From: Camarhynchus parvulus | Lineage: Eukaryota > Chordata > Aves > Passeriformes > Thraupidae | DNA length: 64,000 nucleotides | Reading direction: 5' to 3' | NCBI RefSeq assembly: GCF_901933205.1 | Contig: NC_044572.1 | Span: forward strand, 93,276,965-93,340,964 | Shown here: positions 49,758 through 61,848 of the stretch, in pieces | Numbering within the stretch: the stretch's first letter is position 1 | How the letters are laid out: every line of letters starts with the position of its first letter | Program-made: the position numbers and the translations under genes | The notes under the pieces: generated by a model | The model's input: the letters and a program-made list of their open reading frames with translations, nothing else | What the model was told of the DNA's origin: nothing | The model's database searches: none

Positions 49758-51181
49758 CAGAAATCCTGTGGAGTTCCAGAAGAGTAAAACTATACCACTC
49801 ACAGATGAGTTTGTCTTTGAGCTTCAGTGAAAAGAACAGTGAATATATTTAACCAGTTGCAAACTGTCTTGGGCAGTTTTAATAGTCTTGACTATGCTTA
49901 TGATGCAAATAGTGTAAGAATTCTATTAAACAACCTTAAAGTGCATTTGCTCTGTAACTGGAACATGTGGTTGCAATTCCTATAGACATATCCAGCCTAG
50001 CTGTAATAATTGTGCAGCCTGATGGAGTTAGAGCCCAGCTTGCCCTGGTGAAACATGCCGACATGGTCGAAGGTGAGCAGCCACTCTGCTCATGCCAGTA
50101 TTTCAGCTAATTCATTTAAAATCTGCCTTTGATATAATTACCTCAAATATAACTACAGGTGAAGATTGCAGAAACTTGAAAAACATCCACACAAAGTCAT
50201 GCTACTTTAATGATACTGACAAAAAACCACTTGAGAGTTGTCTCAAACCTAAAATCTAAAAAGAAAAAGAAAAAAAAAAAAAGAACTACTGATAGTCCAA
50301 GGCTAAATATATGAAGATTAGGCTCAAAAGAACAGGACACTAGGAAAGACAGAACATCACACAGGCAACCTCATGTTTTCAGGTACTTTCATCTTTGACT
50401 TTTTAAAATGTTTCTTCAAAGCATTATATTTTGGAAGAAAAAATTTTCTTATTTGATTACTGTTCTTCCCTGAGACTTCAGGGCTTATGGTTGTTTCATC
50501 AATAAAATGGAAAGAGAACACAGAAGCACAGATTTTGCCAAACTACAAAGTATGAATAAGAAAAATCTTTTTTCTCGTAGGTTCATAATGAGGAGAAGTT
50601 ATGGAAACATTATGTTATTAAAATAGTTTCCTGTTTTCCCACCTCTTCTTTTTAATCTGTCTCAGATGGTCTTAAACATTTTTTGCCTAGAAACCTAAAT
50701 AACATATCCTTAAGAAACCTTACCTGATCAAAATTAAAGCTTTCACAGCCAGCTCTGTTCTGACCACATTTGTGTTCATTTTTTCAGGATATGGGTTTCA
50801 CCCTCTGCACACTGTAGTGCAGTGAACAGGAGCCCATGCCAACTCCTGAATCTCTGGCTACTTTCTGCAGAGCATAATTGGCCTTTGAAACCACCTCAGG
50901 TAAGGCTTTCTGGGATGATTTTGCTGCTTCTGTGTTGCAAGTGTTAGTGGTTTAGAGTTAAGGCAGAAGACACCTTTAGTATTCAGGAGAAATATTTTGA
51001 AGACAAAATAAATAAAAAAGAAAAAATAGAAAGGAGTCAAACGGGTAATTATTTGTAAAGGAAAAAAAAACTATTGATTTTCCTTTTGATACATAGTTTA
51101 AATTATCCCTCAAGAAAAGTAGTAATGTATCTTTAAACAGATTTATTACTTAGAACACTAAAAAAAAAGTGGCTTATTTAA
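49758..51181. other. non-coding stretch, no gene seen
   Basis: AT-rich sequence with an A-rich purine tract at 50257-50284. There is no frame above 60 codons of interest. The last 20 bases before 51217 form an acceptor-like pyrimidine stretch ending TTGATACAG. Confidence 0.5.
50257..50284. repeat. A-rich purine tract
   Basis: About 28 bases consist of A with scattered G, including a run of 14 A. This is simple sequence. Confidence 0.85.
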
Positions 51182-52132
51182 CTTCAATGCCATTACTGTT
51201 TTCATTTGATACAGAGATGGAACAAAAATCAGACACTGGAGAGGAAGTTTGATTTGGGGATCAAAAAGATTCAAGGAAATTTGAGGTCTCAGAAGACTCT
51301 AGGACTCTTCCACAGCTTTCATTTTTTTCTCCCACTTTCACATTTTCAGGTCCCCAGCTCCCCATCCCTCCTGTCTGTGCGTCCAAGAAGATTCCTTTAT
51401 CCCACAACTACAGGCTCAACCCTTCCTTGGAAGGCAATATTTTTGCTGCACAGGTGTCCACTACAAGATGTATACACTGTTTTCTACTCAAAGTTGTCTC
51501 ATATACACTCAGATTTGAAGGCAAAGGAAATCCATCAAATCAAATCAAAAATTACACTATTACCACAAAATAATAATTTGTTGTTGGGACTTCACACTGA
51601 TACTTTTCTACCAGGTTGCTGCTTTTGCAGGCTTTTTTTTTCCCCTGGCATTCCTAATAGTTCATCTGTAAAGGTAGTCCATAAGCCAATCTTATGCACA
51701 AGAAAAGTTAAAGGCAAAATTACAGTGTGTTACAGTATAAAAAACCCTGCAAATGGCTATGATTTTCCAAAGTATAACCAGGTGTCTGGCTGGCTAGCTG
51801 GCTGGCTGGCTGGATGTATGACAAAAGAGAAACTCTGCATAGTGTCATTGAAGGTGAAGTTTAGACAGACTCTGTTTCTCGCCTTTGAGCTTCAGGTTCA
51901 GATTTACCTGTATTTGCTGAAGGGCAAGACACAGCAGACTTTTACCAGGAGAAGACACTTCATCATGATTCTGCGTTCCCAGCATTGTCTCCTCCCACTT
52001 TTTCCTGAGTCTGTTCTTTGGAATCAAATGACACAGATGCATTCACTCTTCAAGCAGTTTTTGGTGGGAGTACTAACTTGTGCCTCTTTCTTCTCTCCAG
52101 GACATATGTGCATAAACTCTGTGGGACCCTGA
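51182..52132 (+). other. 951-bp stop-free frame, coding status unknown
   Basis: A single frame stays open from just after a TAA at 51179-51181 to the stop ending at 52132, over 300 codons. This is by far the longest in the window. The first in-frame ATG is at 51818, so only the last 104 codons could start normally. The upstream 200 codons would have to be reached by splicing. An acceptor-like TTTTCATTTGATACAG ends at about 51214. The translation has no domain I recognise, includes a GGCT microsatellite (read as GWLAGWLAG) and is rich in His, Phe, Ser and Leu. A long C/T-rich part (51310-51440) helps avoid stops. It could be a lineage-specific exon, an lncRNA exon or chance. Confidence 0.2.
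51787..51813. repeat. (GGCT)n tetranucleotide microsatellite
   Basis: About seven TGGC units carry one substitution (TAGC). It lies inside the long open frame. Confidence 0.9.
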
Positions 52133-54216
52133 TCCCCCAAACCCGCCATATCAGTTTGAGAAGGTGGGCAGGGCATTCAGGAGTTTTTAGGGAAAATCTG
52201 ACTGACACTCAACTCACTTAGAATGAGTCTGGTCTCTCCTTCTCAGGAACACCAGGAAAAAGACAAGAGTCTGCATCACTGGAAATGCTGTCTCTTGTGG
52301 TGATAAGGAAAGGCTTAAGAAAGCGACCATGACTTTTACCAGTCTCTTGCAAGAGGAACAGCAAAACACACATAAAGATAATTCTCTTTGAAATAAGTTC
52401 TTTGTGCTTGAATGGCAATTGGGCAGGAAAAGAGTGATACACACAGATTAGGTCACAAATACTTGTTCTAGGAGATTACAAGCGTATCACAAAGCGATAT
52501 TACTGGTATCCTGGTGATATCCCTGTGGGGTGTAATGCAATGTACAAAACACAATGGCAGTAAGGGACTTAGAGTGTTTGAAGACTGTATAACCAAAAGC
52601 TGGCTCCAGCCAGTCAATGTGATGATAATGTGTAAATACATATACATGCATACATGCATGGATGAGCAGCAGTGATGTGCTATTGTATGTCAGCTATTGC
52701 ACTGGGACCTTTGGACAAGATGGAAGATACCATTATTGGAGCAGAGAAGACAGGAGGAAGATTATTTATTTGCTATTGTAAGGGGCCAGGACAACATCAC
52801 TGTGTAGAACACAGGATGAAACAACAATTCTATCTCTTATTCTCTCTCATACTCAAGGACCTTCATGCACACTTGCACTCTCTTGACATCTGCAGAGAGC
52901 ACAGGCAAAGGCAGAAAAACAATGTGTAGACAGCTATAGAAAATAAGGACAACTTGTTTGAAAAACCCAAAAAAAGTTGAATATTCTGTCGCATTGTTTT
53001 ATACACACTGAGACAAAGTGCAACTTATAAAATGGTTTGTAATGATTTAGAGTTTTTCTCTTTCACAAAAAAAAAAGTGTTCTTCTTTCAAAAGAATACT
53101 AATCAAAATTGTACACCACTTCACCTCCAAGAAGAAGCAAGAGAAAGGTTAAGCAAAAAGCATCTGTGGTTTCCCTTTGGCCTCTTGTGATTGCAATGCT
53201 TGTGTCCTAGCCATGCCAGTGATTCAGAAAAGGTCAGAATTCACCGTTTCACTTTTCCAAATCATATCAAGCAGTCTTTAGTCACCAAGGAGGGTCTGAC
53301 CCAGATTTTGTCTCTTTCTTCTTAGCTCTTTGCCTGTACCTTTTGAGCATCTACTTCCCCAGGCCAACTTCCTAAGCCTCATCGTCTCCCTCTCATGTGC
53401 CAAAACAATCTTATTGCTTTCAGGTCTTTTACTCCCTTTGATCTCTCTTTCTCTATGGACATATTGCCCTTCTCTTTCTTTTCTCCCAGAACCCCACTTC
53501 TCCTTTCCTGTAGATCCTCCAGGTTGATTTCTTCCTTACCCTTCTATTCCCTCAGGTTTTTCCCATATTATAGACACAAGACCCAACTCTTTATTACAAA
53601 TTTTTCCCTTAGTAAGGGTGGGGGAGGGAACAGGGAGAAGGTCTGCAGCTTTTCCAAATGTTGTGTTGTTGGGAATACTTCCCTTATTGTGCCTGTCTAA
53701 AATATAGTTTATACAGGTGGCAGAATGAAATGTGCCATCTCATAATTAGTCCCACATGCACTGCAGGCAATTTATCATCAAAACAATCAGCAGTCACTAT
53801 TTGATTCAGTGAATACCAGAGATTATCAGAAACTTGAGCTGAGGGAAAGGAGGAAAAAAGATAGAGCACTTTGGCTTTTGTAAATTTTTTCTCCTTTTTT
53901 TTCCCCCAAAAACATCACTTTCCCTCTAAAGTAGTGACCAACCCAAACGACTCCATAATGAATAGATTCACAGAAAAGCTGTTGTGTTGGCCTTTACAAC
54001 TTTTCTCTCCCTCTGAATTTGTTGTATTGGACTTTCTTGTGTACTTAATAAACTGCTTCAATAACAGCAATCAGCACAAATGTGCTACTGGTGAGGAGGG
54101 TGTTCTTTTCCTTAGATGAACACTGCTGCTGCTCTTTTTAGTGATGGTGAGACAGATTGTTCTGTCTCTTTTGTGCAAGAAAATGTGCATGGCAAACTCT
54201 GGACACTCATTCCTAA
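52133..54216. other. non-coding stretch, no gene seen
   Basis: This stretch holds a TACATGCA-type run near 52639-52662 and a C/T-rich stretch at 53320-53570. The latter gives overlapping hydrophobic frames in two registers (53330-53700). The frames are unrecognised and explained by pyrimidine bias. Confidence 0.5.
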
Positions 54217-54227
54217 ACACACACACA

Positions 54228-54266
<39 letters not shown>
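54217..54266. repeat. (CA)n microsatellite, about 25 units
   Basis: The CA run covers about 50 bases with one interruption (ACAAAC) near 54228. It is followed by imperfect CA/CT repeats to about 54303. It is probably polymorphic in length. Confidence 0.97.
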
Positions 54267-54270
<4 letters not shown>

Positions 54271-54430
54271 TCTCATATATTCAAGCACATGCACTCTCAC
54301 ACATGGACATAGCCAGAGCTGTTAAATACCCCAGGCAAAAAGAGTTGTGAAGACATTTCCCCACAAGATAACTTAGGATTATTAAAGTGCCATTTACTGC
54401 TAGCACTTTTGATGCAGAAACCCAGTATTT

Positions 54431-54470
54431 AATGGAAAAACAGGATGCAGAATGGAAAAACAGGATGCAG
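54431..54470. repeat. perfect 20-bp tandem duplication
   Basis: AATGGAAAAACAGGATGCAG occurs twice back to back (54431-54450 and 54451-54470) with no mismatch, and GATGC follows as a partial third unit. Perfect identity suggests a recent slippage or duplication event. Confidence 0.95.
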
Positions 54471-54560
54471 GATGCCGTCCAGCTCAGAGGAACTGCTGAA
54501 ATTCATGCATCAGAGTAATCAGGGTACAGAAGAGAAATGTCTGCAGGGAGAGACAGCAGT

Positions 54561-54586
54561 AGCCCCCTGGCCCTGCGAGGGGGCAT
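54561..54586. promoter_or_regulatory. candidate CTCF site: two opposed cores in an inverted repeat
   Basis: The + strand CTGCGAGGGGGCAT (54573-54586) matches the published CTCF core CCGCGNGGNGGCAG at 12 of 14 positions, counting the two N positions as matches. On the minus strand, 54572-54561 reads GGCCAGGGGGCT, containing the CCAGGGGGC form of the same core. The two overlap in a perfect 7-bp inverted repeat (GCCCCCT at 54562-54568, AGGGGGC at 54578-54584). CTCF is the vertebrate insulator and loop-anchor protein. Occupancy is not shown by sequence alone. Confidence 0.35.
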
Positions 54587-57500
54587 GTCTGCCTCTACCC
54601 TAAATGCAGGAAGTGTGGACATATATTATCTTCCTGAAGGGCTGTGCAAGAATGTTCAGTGACATGGGGCTTGCTTGCCCCCTATGTCATTAAGCCATTC
54701 ACTGGAGGGCATAGCCCCTAGGGTGGTCACCAGCAGACAGAAGCACACAAGTATTCCTGATGTTTTTGGGAGTTTTTTGCTATACACCAGCTTCAGAAAA
54801 AAAATAGTGGGAAAACTAATAAGCTTTTCTCTTACAGTCTCTCCCAAGAGCTGCCCAGTGTTTCCCCTTCAATAGCAGCAACTCTTCCCTGTCCCCGCCT
54901 CTTGCAGCCCCTCCTTGTACCAGATACTGCTAAAAAACCTCACAAGACAGCCTTTAAAAATTCTTCCACCACATGTTACAAACGGATCATTACAGTCTAT
55001 GAGTCAAACCAAGTTTACTTTTTAAACAAACGATGTGTCAATAAGACAAATGTTCCAGTGTTAACTTCAATTACCATAGACATTCCTGGTGATGAAGAGT
55101 GTTTGATCTATTGCTACTTCTTCAGGGCAACTTCCTTTTGCAAGAAAGGCTTGTATTGCTGTGTTCTCTCTATCCTCTGCTTCCATTCTATCAATGTTCT
55201 TTTTGTTTCAGAGGCTCCTCAGTTAAATTAATATACTGATCAAAGGCAGAGAACTGAGTTCAGGCTGGGCTTAGTAAATCTAGAGTTGCTTGAAAGATAA
55301 ATTGCACTGCTAGAATGCATCCTTTGAGGTGAAGTTTTACAACAGGTAGATAGGTGAAGGTCGTGTTATTTTAGCCACAATACAGCATGACCTAAGTAAT
55401 TGTTTCAAAATAGTGCAATGTTTTACTACTGCACTGTTGAACATCAGCTGTGTTATACACTTACCAGAAGCCAATATGTCCTGCACATTCTGCTATTTAA
55501 CACAAAATACCAAATGCGAACAAAATATTTCCCTATCCTACTTTGGACAGTGAAAGTCATCAGTGATGGTCCCAGACTGAATTTGCTGTATAAAAGTCTT
55601 TAAGCACAGGACACGGCAAACACAAAATGACACATAAAGGGAGCTCAAAAAAACCTGACTTACTCCCCTTCATTAAAACACTTCCTTCAGAGTGGACATG
55701 AAAACAGCAGTCCTTCCCTAGCTCTTAGATGAAGCATTCATTGGCTGTACATGTGCAGCACACAGCAAAGTGCTATCATCTGCAACTGAGAGTTTACCCC
55801 ACATCGACAAGACAAATAAACAATGATCCTTCACAGCTCCTTTAAGACCAGCATTTTTCTCTGTACCCTTAAGCACTGACAAAGGAAACAAACAAGGCAC
55901 CCAGGAACACACAAGCCTGCTCTTCTATCAGGTGTGGTCGGGGAAGAAGGCAGAGTCAGGAACATCAGTCAATCATCACCCTTCCTAGTCCTCACCCCTC
56001 TCAGTCCTTTTGAGTAGTCCTGCTACTGCAGACAGCACAGAAGTCTTGAGCAACATCCATCCTCCTCCCCATCTGCGCAGAGGCTGGACAATCCTCCTTG
56101 TGGACACACATAAGGTCTTGCTCATAAGGCACAAAAATTTTTGGCTCACGTGGAAGTTACTCTACCATGTGGCGCATGGACTGACATTTGCAGCTCCTAG
56201 GGCAGGATGGGTCCAAAGGAAGGTCTCAAATCCACATAATGTGCCCTATTGTAGCCAAACAATGGGCTTCCAATAATAAATTGCAAGACATTTGAGAAAA
56301 GCCTCATTTTTAACAGCTTTGTAACCTCCCCATATCTAGCTGTGCCAATAAAGGCATAGGAAAAGGAATGAGTGGAGGTCCCCAGCTCCCAGCTGTATCT
56401 AACAGACCATGGAGACTGTGGAGGTGGGTGGCTCCCCTGCTGTTTACAAACCAGCACTGGTGGGCTGTTAACACTGGAAGCAACAGTACTTCACCAATGT
56501 CATCACTTAACAATATAATATGACAGCATGTATAGAACCGATTAGCATAAATCAACATAATACCCACTTTGCAGCATTAGTATTGAAAACTTTCATCCTC
56601 AAGTAGTGGGGAGGACACAATACGTGATGAATTGTAATGATTTTTCTGAAGTGCTCTCACATGGCAGGGTATGTTTGCACAGTGTGTACATGTGAGGCTG
56701 CACACACATGTATTTTAGGAATATGCATAATACTGTAAGTTACGGCATTAGTTTCTGACAATAACATTCCAATATTTCTGTGACCTTTTCTTAGACTTAA
56801 AAAAGGAGACAAATTTGCAGGAGCTGCCACACGGGGAAGAGTGGAATGAAATAGGTGTGTGTCTGTGTCTGTGTGTCTGTGTCTGTGTGTGTATGTATGT
56901 AGTCATTTTGATTTCAAAGTACATCGACCTGTCTTTCTAGGTCCAAAGGGTCATCATGCATGGAGTCATATAAATAGAGACTGCTTAAAAATATAGCTTG
57001 AGTTCACTCAGACTCCTAGGTTTGAATTACAGATATTTCAAAGTGTAAACTTTGGATGTGAGGTACAGGGGAGAACAACCTTACATGCCACTTCCATCAA
57101 TTTTGATAAAGTAGTTTCAATTTTCAGTGTAATAATTCAAAGGTCTTGTGGCTTCTTGACAACACTGAGCTCTGCTTCTTCCTCCTCCTTCTCTGTCCTT
57201 CCCTCCGCTTTGTGCCCGCTCTGATCATTACCTATTTCAAACCTGAATGCTTAATCACATCCAAGTGTACTTTTGAGAGGTCTTCCAAAGTCTTCACCTT
57301 AGGTAGCATTTTCTGAACAAGAAATCTCTTTGGGGTTAAGATGGCAAGCACATTTGGAGATGGCAGGCAAAGCACAGATAAAGGAAAAGTACCATGCAGG
57401 ATACAACAGGAATTCTTCTCCTACAGGACAAGTCCTAGGGGAAAAGTCTATAAATTCTCTAGACTCTACAGCAGGTCAGGATAGTTAAACTCTTCATTCC

Positions 57501-59875
57501 TTTACTTACCAATGATGACACAGAAAACCTGAGGAAGATCTCCATGAGTGGTGCTCTAGTTACCCTCCACTGCACTTCCCTAAGGTGACACCCTGTTTCC
57601 CAGCAGAAAGCTTACCACAGGCCTTGCTTGCCACCATATGGCATCATATCTCTGCACTCACCCTTTCAATCATATTAATGCCAATAATGCAACAATCTTT
57701 TTCTTTTATAAAGGTCTTAACCTGGCTTGTGCATTAATTTAGTCTGCCAAGTTATTTATGCACCTATAAAAATGCAGACTAGGCATCCTTACAAGCACAG
57801 GCACATCCTATTAATGCTGATCTGAAAGAGTTCTGAGCTCACCGTTACAGGTCCTTGATAGTGTTGGCCCATTACTGAATGTTTTCTAGGGGCCAGAGAT
57901 GAACAAGCTGATTCCAAAGGGGATCCATCTGTGTCTTCCAGCTTAACCTGAAGTCTATTCTATTGTATAGAGTTTTATTCTATTCCCATTGGACAGACTC
58001 ATTCTTCTCTTGCTGCATCCAGACAATCTTGTAGTATTTCCAGACCGATGAAAACAAACAATGCTGATGTATGTCCAAACACTGCTGCTGTGGTATTTCC
58101 AACCTATTTCAGCTACCGTTTCAGTGAGTGTTGGGAATGTAGAGTACTGCTCTGAAATGAAACTGTATTCACAAGCTTTTCTTGGACATTTTGGCAAAAC
58201 CTGCTCTGAAAACACTGAAAGTTTTGTCCAAGTGAAGCCTGGAAGATTAGGCTGCATGTGGTACTCCAATAATAACACCAAAGTAAGGAGCATTATTAAG
58301 AGGCAGTTTAATTTTTGAACATATCATGTAACACACTGTGAAAGTAGCACAAGGTCAAGGAAAACATCTATTATTTAATTTGACTTGGAGCCAAACTAGT
58401 GGTGATGTTGAAGACCACACTTCCCACTCTGAATGGAACTTCATTTATTCAGTCCTTGCAACTTCATCAAAACTTTCCACTCACTCTACCTCCATCCGTC
58501 TCTTTCTTAGCAAATACATCACAGCCTCTGAGGGTCCTTCCGTCTCATTCTTTATTCCTCTGCCAGATAAATAAGGAACACTCTTTACTCCTCTATAAGC
58601 TACATTTTTTGTTTCCATTTCTGCCCTCAGCTGAATCTTAACAGCTTCAGGAAAGTCAAAGCAGCAGAGATAACAGCAGAACCTCATCTTAGAAATCAAT
58701 GTCATTGTCATCTAAACTCTTCTTCACAGACAGCATTGCCCCTCCTTTCTTGTACAATAAGATGGTGATTTCACATCAAAGGTAACCATGACAGCATCAT
58801 GGCAGACATATTTGTGTGGTAGGTGTGTTAGAGCAGCTCTTCAGTACTGTATGCCTATTAACATTATTATCCACGGACTCAAAAAAATCACTATTTCAGT
58901 CATTAAAAAGGTAGATGTGAATGCAAGATTTACTAAGCCTGAGTGGATGTGATCAATAATTTAAATATTACTGGATTACAAGTAAAGAAAACAAAAATAA
59001 CAGCTTTGGTTTCAGGATATATGTAGCTGTCCTATGAACGTAAATATATTAAAACTTTTCTGCTACATTTTATGGCTCTATATAAATATCAAAATAGGTT
59101 TATAAGTTGAAAGGAGAACATGCCAATTCTAAAATCATCACTCACAGCACTTCAGTTTATGCAGTTAAATTTCCCAGCTAACAGCATTCTGCAGGCAGTT
59201 GCTCTCCTGCCCAGGAGGCAAACTACACATCTGTCTTTCCAATACTCATGGTAAATAACATCAGTCAGGAGATGCAGGCCTGCCACAGCACATTCAAGGA
59301 CAGCAGGGGTAAGAGGACTCATCACAGCCAGTAGGTGCAACACAGCCTCTGTGGGGTAGAGTAGAGGGTACTCAGACAAGACAAATGCCTTCATAAGGGT
59401 GTCTTTGCATTGGTGTCTTTTTCTGCTTCCCTTGGCATTCTGATCTTCTGTTCCCATGCTTTTACCTGACCAACATCCTCAGACAAAGGTCCTGTCTTTC
59501 TCTCCCCTTTTCTGGATGAAAAAGTCAATATGGAGAAAGGTCACGTTGCATCCTGTACTGAACAGACCACCTATCTCTGGCACCAGAAGTTAGGTTGAGT
59601 CCAATGAGGGCCACATTATAAACCATGATAAAACCAATGCCTTCACTAGATGTGAAGTTTGCTTAAAATGGAACTTCTTGTGAGATACTTTATGGGTAAC
59701 ACAGCCACTTGGCAATGGGATCCATTTATTGGCCTCTTCCCAACTTCAGTAAACTGGAGATTCTGTAACCCCAATGACTGTGTAGGACTCCAAGGTGGTT
59801 TGATTAAAGGTTTGTGTGAAATGTACTATGAAGTTCTGCAGGTCTCCTCTCAAGGCCAAGAGGAAGCTGGGTCCC
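54587..59875. other. non-coding stretch, no gene seen
   Basis: This stretch contains the TG/TCTG tract (56855-56900) and a C/T-rich stretch at 57172-57215. Frames of up to 112 codons (58293-57955 minus; 54902-55231 plus, which starts at TTG) are unrecognised and overlap frames on the other strand. Confidence 0.5.
56855..56900. repeat. compound (TG)n/(TCTG)n/(TATG)n microsatellite
   Basis: About 46 bases of TG repeats are broken by regular TCTG units and end in TATGTATG. Confidence 0.92.
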
Positions 59876-60267
59876 ATTTTTTTTTCCAGATCTTTGTTTC
59901 TTATAAAATCAATTTATCATAAAGGCATCAGTGGAAAGGGAAATGAAAAATTTGATGAGCTTCTCCTCTTTCCTGCCTTTTACTCTGGTTGTATTTTTTT
60001 GGGGTTATGGCTCTTGGACAACATGCAAAGCAAGTTTGGCTTAATCTGTACAGCTTTATTTTTGCATTATCCAGAATCATTCACTTGGAATCAAGAGATT
60101 TCACTCAGATAACATAGATAAAGTCACAGCAGAATTATACTGGCATATGAACCCAACTTTTTATTTAAAAAATATACTCCTCCATCCCAAAACCTTCCCT
60201 AAATCCTAAAAAGCAAGACCAGAACAAATTATAAGGAATCAAATTTCCTAAAGCCTTTCTTTGACAG

Positions 60268-60325
60268 CACCTTAGTCCTCAGTACTACTCAGTACCATCT
60301 CAGTACTCACCTTAGTACCATCAGA
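60268..60325. repeat. degenerate TCAGTAC-type local repeat
   Basis: The strings CAGTACTACTCAGTACCATC and CAGTACTCACCTTAGTACCA repeat related CAGTAC and AGTACCATC units several times over about 58 bases. This is a local duplication with no wider family recognised. Confidence 0.6.
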
Positions 60326-61771
60326 AAACCTGATGCATCTATTGATCATCTGAGGGAAGAGCTCATCATCAAGTTTTCCCAACCAAGATACCATTTTGAC
60401 TTAGGGTGTGCAAAAAAGTCATTGTCTCCTGTTAGAGTCTGTTCTTGGGTGGGTCATTGCATCTTCTTGGGTGGAACATTTTCCACTCAAGAGAGTGAAA
60501 TGCTCACTGGCCCCAGTGGGTACCTTCTGGCGCAGTGGTGAATTAAGCTATTAGAGCTCTCTAGAAGCGTAGTGCAGGTGTGTTGATCTGAGCAGGAGTC
60601 AGGTCAGTTCCTAGGAGCCACTGTGTAGCTGATGTAGGCAACCTCAAGTCATTTTCCACTAGATCATAGGGCCAAATGCTGTTTTCCCATGACAGGGAAA
60701 GCTCCTGAGCAGCTCTTCCCCAAACTCAGTCTAAGAGAAAGAGCATCTAACAAAAATCAGGCAGCAGTATCCCTCAGACTTTGTAAGACAAATATTCCTA
60801 CTGATAGTTTCTCCGCAGCCAGCTTTGTCATGTTTTTTTTCTTTTTAATTTATTTATTTATTAGCATTTTCAGTACTCCTTCTGCACCAGAACTTTATTT
60901 AAGGCTGCTGGCTGGGAGCCCCTGGGAGGGTTCCCAGTTCCCGGTGTGGATTCCCCTGTATGCCATAGTATTAGGAGTGTGACCTCCTGCCTTGCCAGGA
61001 CTTTAAAGGGCCCATCTGCCCTGTCAGCATCAATCACATTGGATTTTATAATTCAGCCCCTACAAAATACCCAAGTTGTAATTCCCAGCCCTAAACAGTG
61101 TCCAAAGCTATTCTCTGCTATTCTTTTTGCATAGAAAGAAAACCACCTAATTTAAAGCCTAAGTTTCCCCCTCATAACATTTATGCATAGACTATGTTAC
61201 TGCTATTATATTCTGAAAAACAGTTATTTCACCAAAATAAAAAATCCTTTTCATAAGTGCTTTGTTCCCTATGTTTTTTTTTATTTTCCTTTTATGTTGC
61301 ATATACCAACAGGGGCCAACTTTATTTCAGTATTGACTTGGATTTTGATGAATATGCTTCTATTTCATTTATTCTTTATTTGTGCAAAAGCTAGGCAGTA
61401 TTTTTACATTGTTTCCCACTTCCTTTTTGATTAAACTGTTATATTTGATTTTCCAGAAATAAAGCAGCACAGAGATAGAGAGAGTGAGAAAAATACATCA
61501 TCTTTGATTCTCTCCTGACTCACAGCTCTCTAAGCTCTGACCCAAAAGCCCACCTTAACTCACTGGAAATAAGTGCCCAAAGGGAGCCGTCAGAGAGGAA
61601 GCTCTTCAGGAAGTGACTACCCAAAGTGCTAACCACAGGAGAATGAGGCCTTTTCCACCTAAAATTAACTGAGCTGCTCAAACAAAAACACTAAACCTAC
61701 TATAACCCTACTAGAATAATAATAATAGATTACCCAAGTCAGGCCTTTTAAACTAAATTGCTATAATCAGT

Positions 61772-61792
61772 ATCAAAGATCAAAGATCAAAG
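61772..61792. repeat. (ATCAAAG)3 heptamer tandem repeat
   Basis: Three perfect consecutive copies of ATCAAAG. Confidence 0.93.
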
Positions 61793-61820
61793 GCCACAAA
61801 AACTTCAGTGCCATTAGTTA

Positions 61821-61848
61821 ATGTCAGAAAAAACATGTCAGAAAAAAC
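61821..61848. repeat. perfect 14-bp tandem duplication
   Basis: ATGTCAGAAAAAAC occurs twice in direct succession with no mismatch, only 28 bases after the heptamer array. Confidence 0.93.

Noticed and set aside
54071..54350. Several frames encoding Cys-Val or Thr-His repeats
   Set aside because: These are translations of the (CA)n microsatellite in different frames.
54902..55231. 109-codon cysteine-rich + frame
   Set aside because: Begins at TTG rather than ATG, and has no recognised cysteine scaffold.
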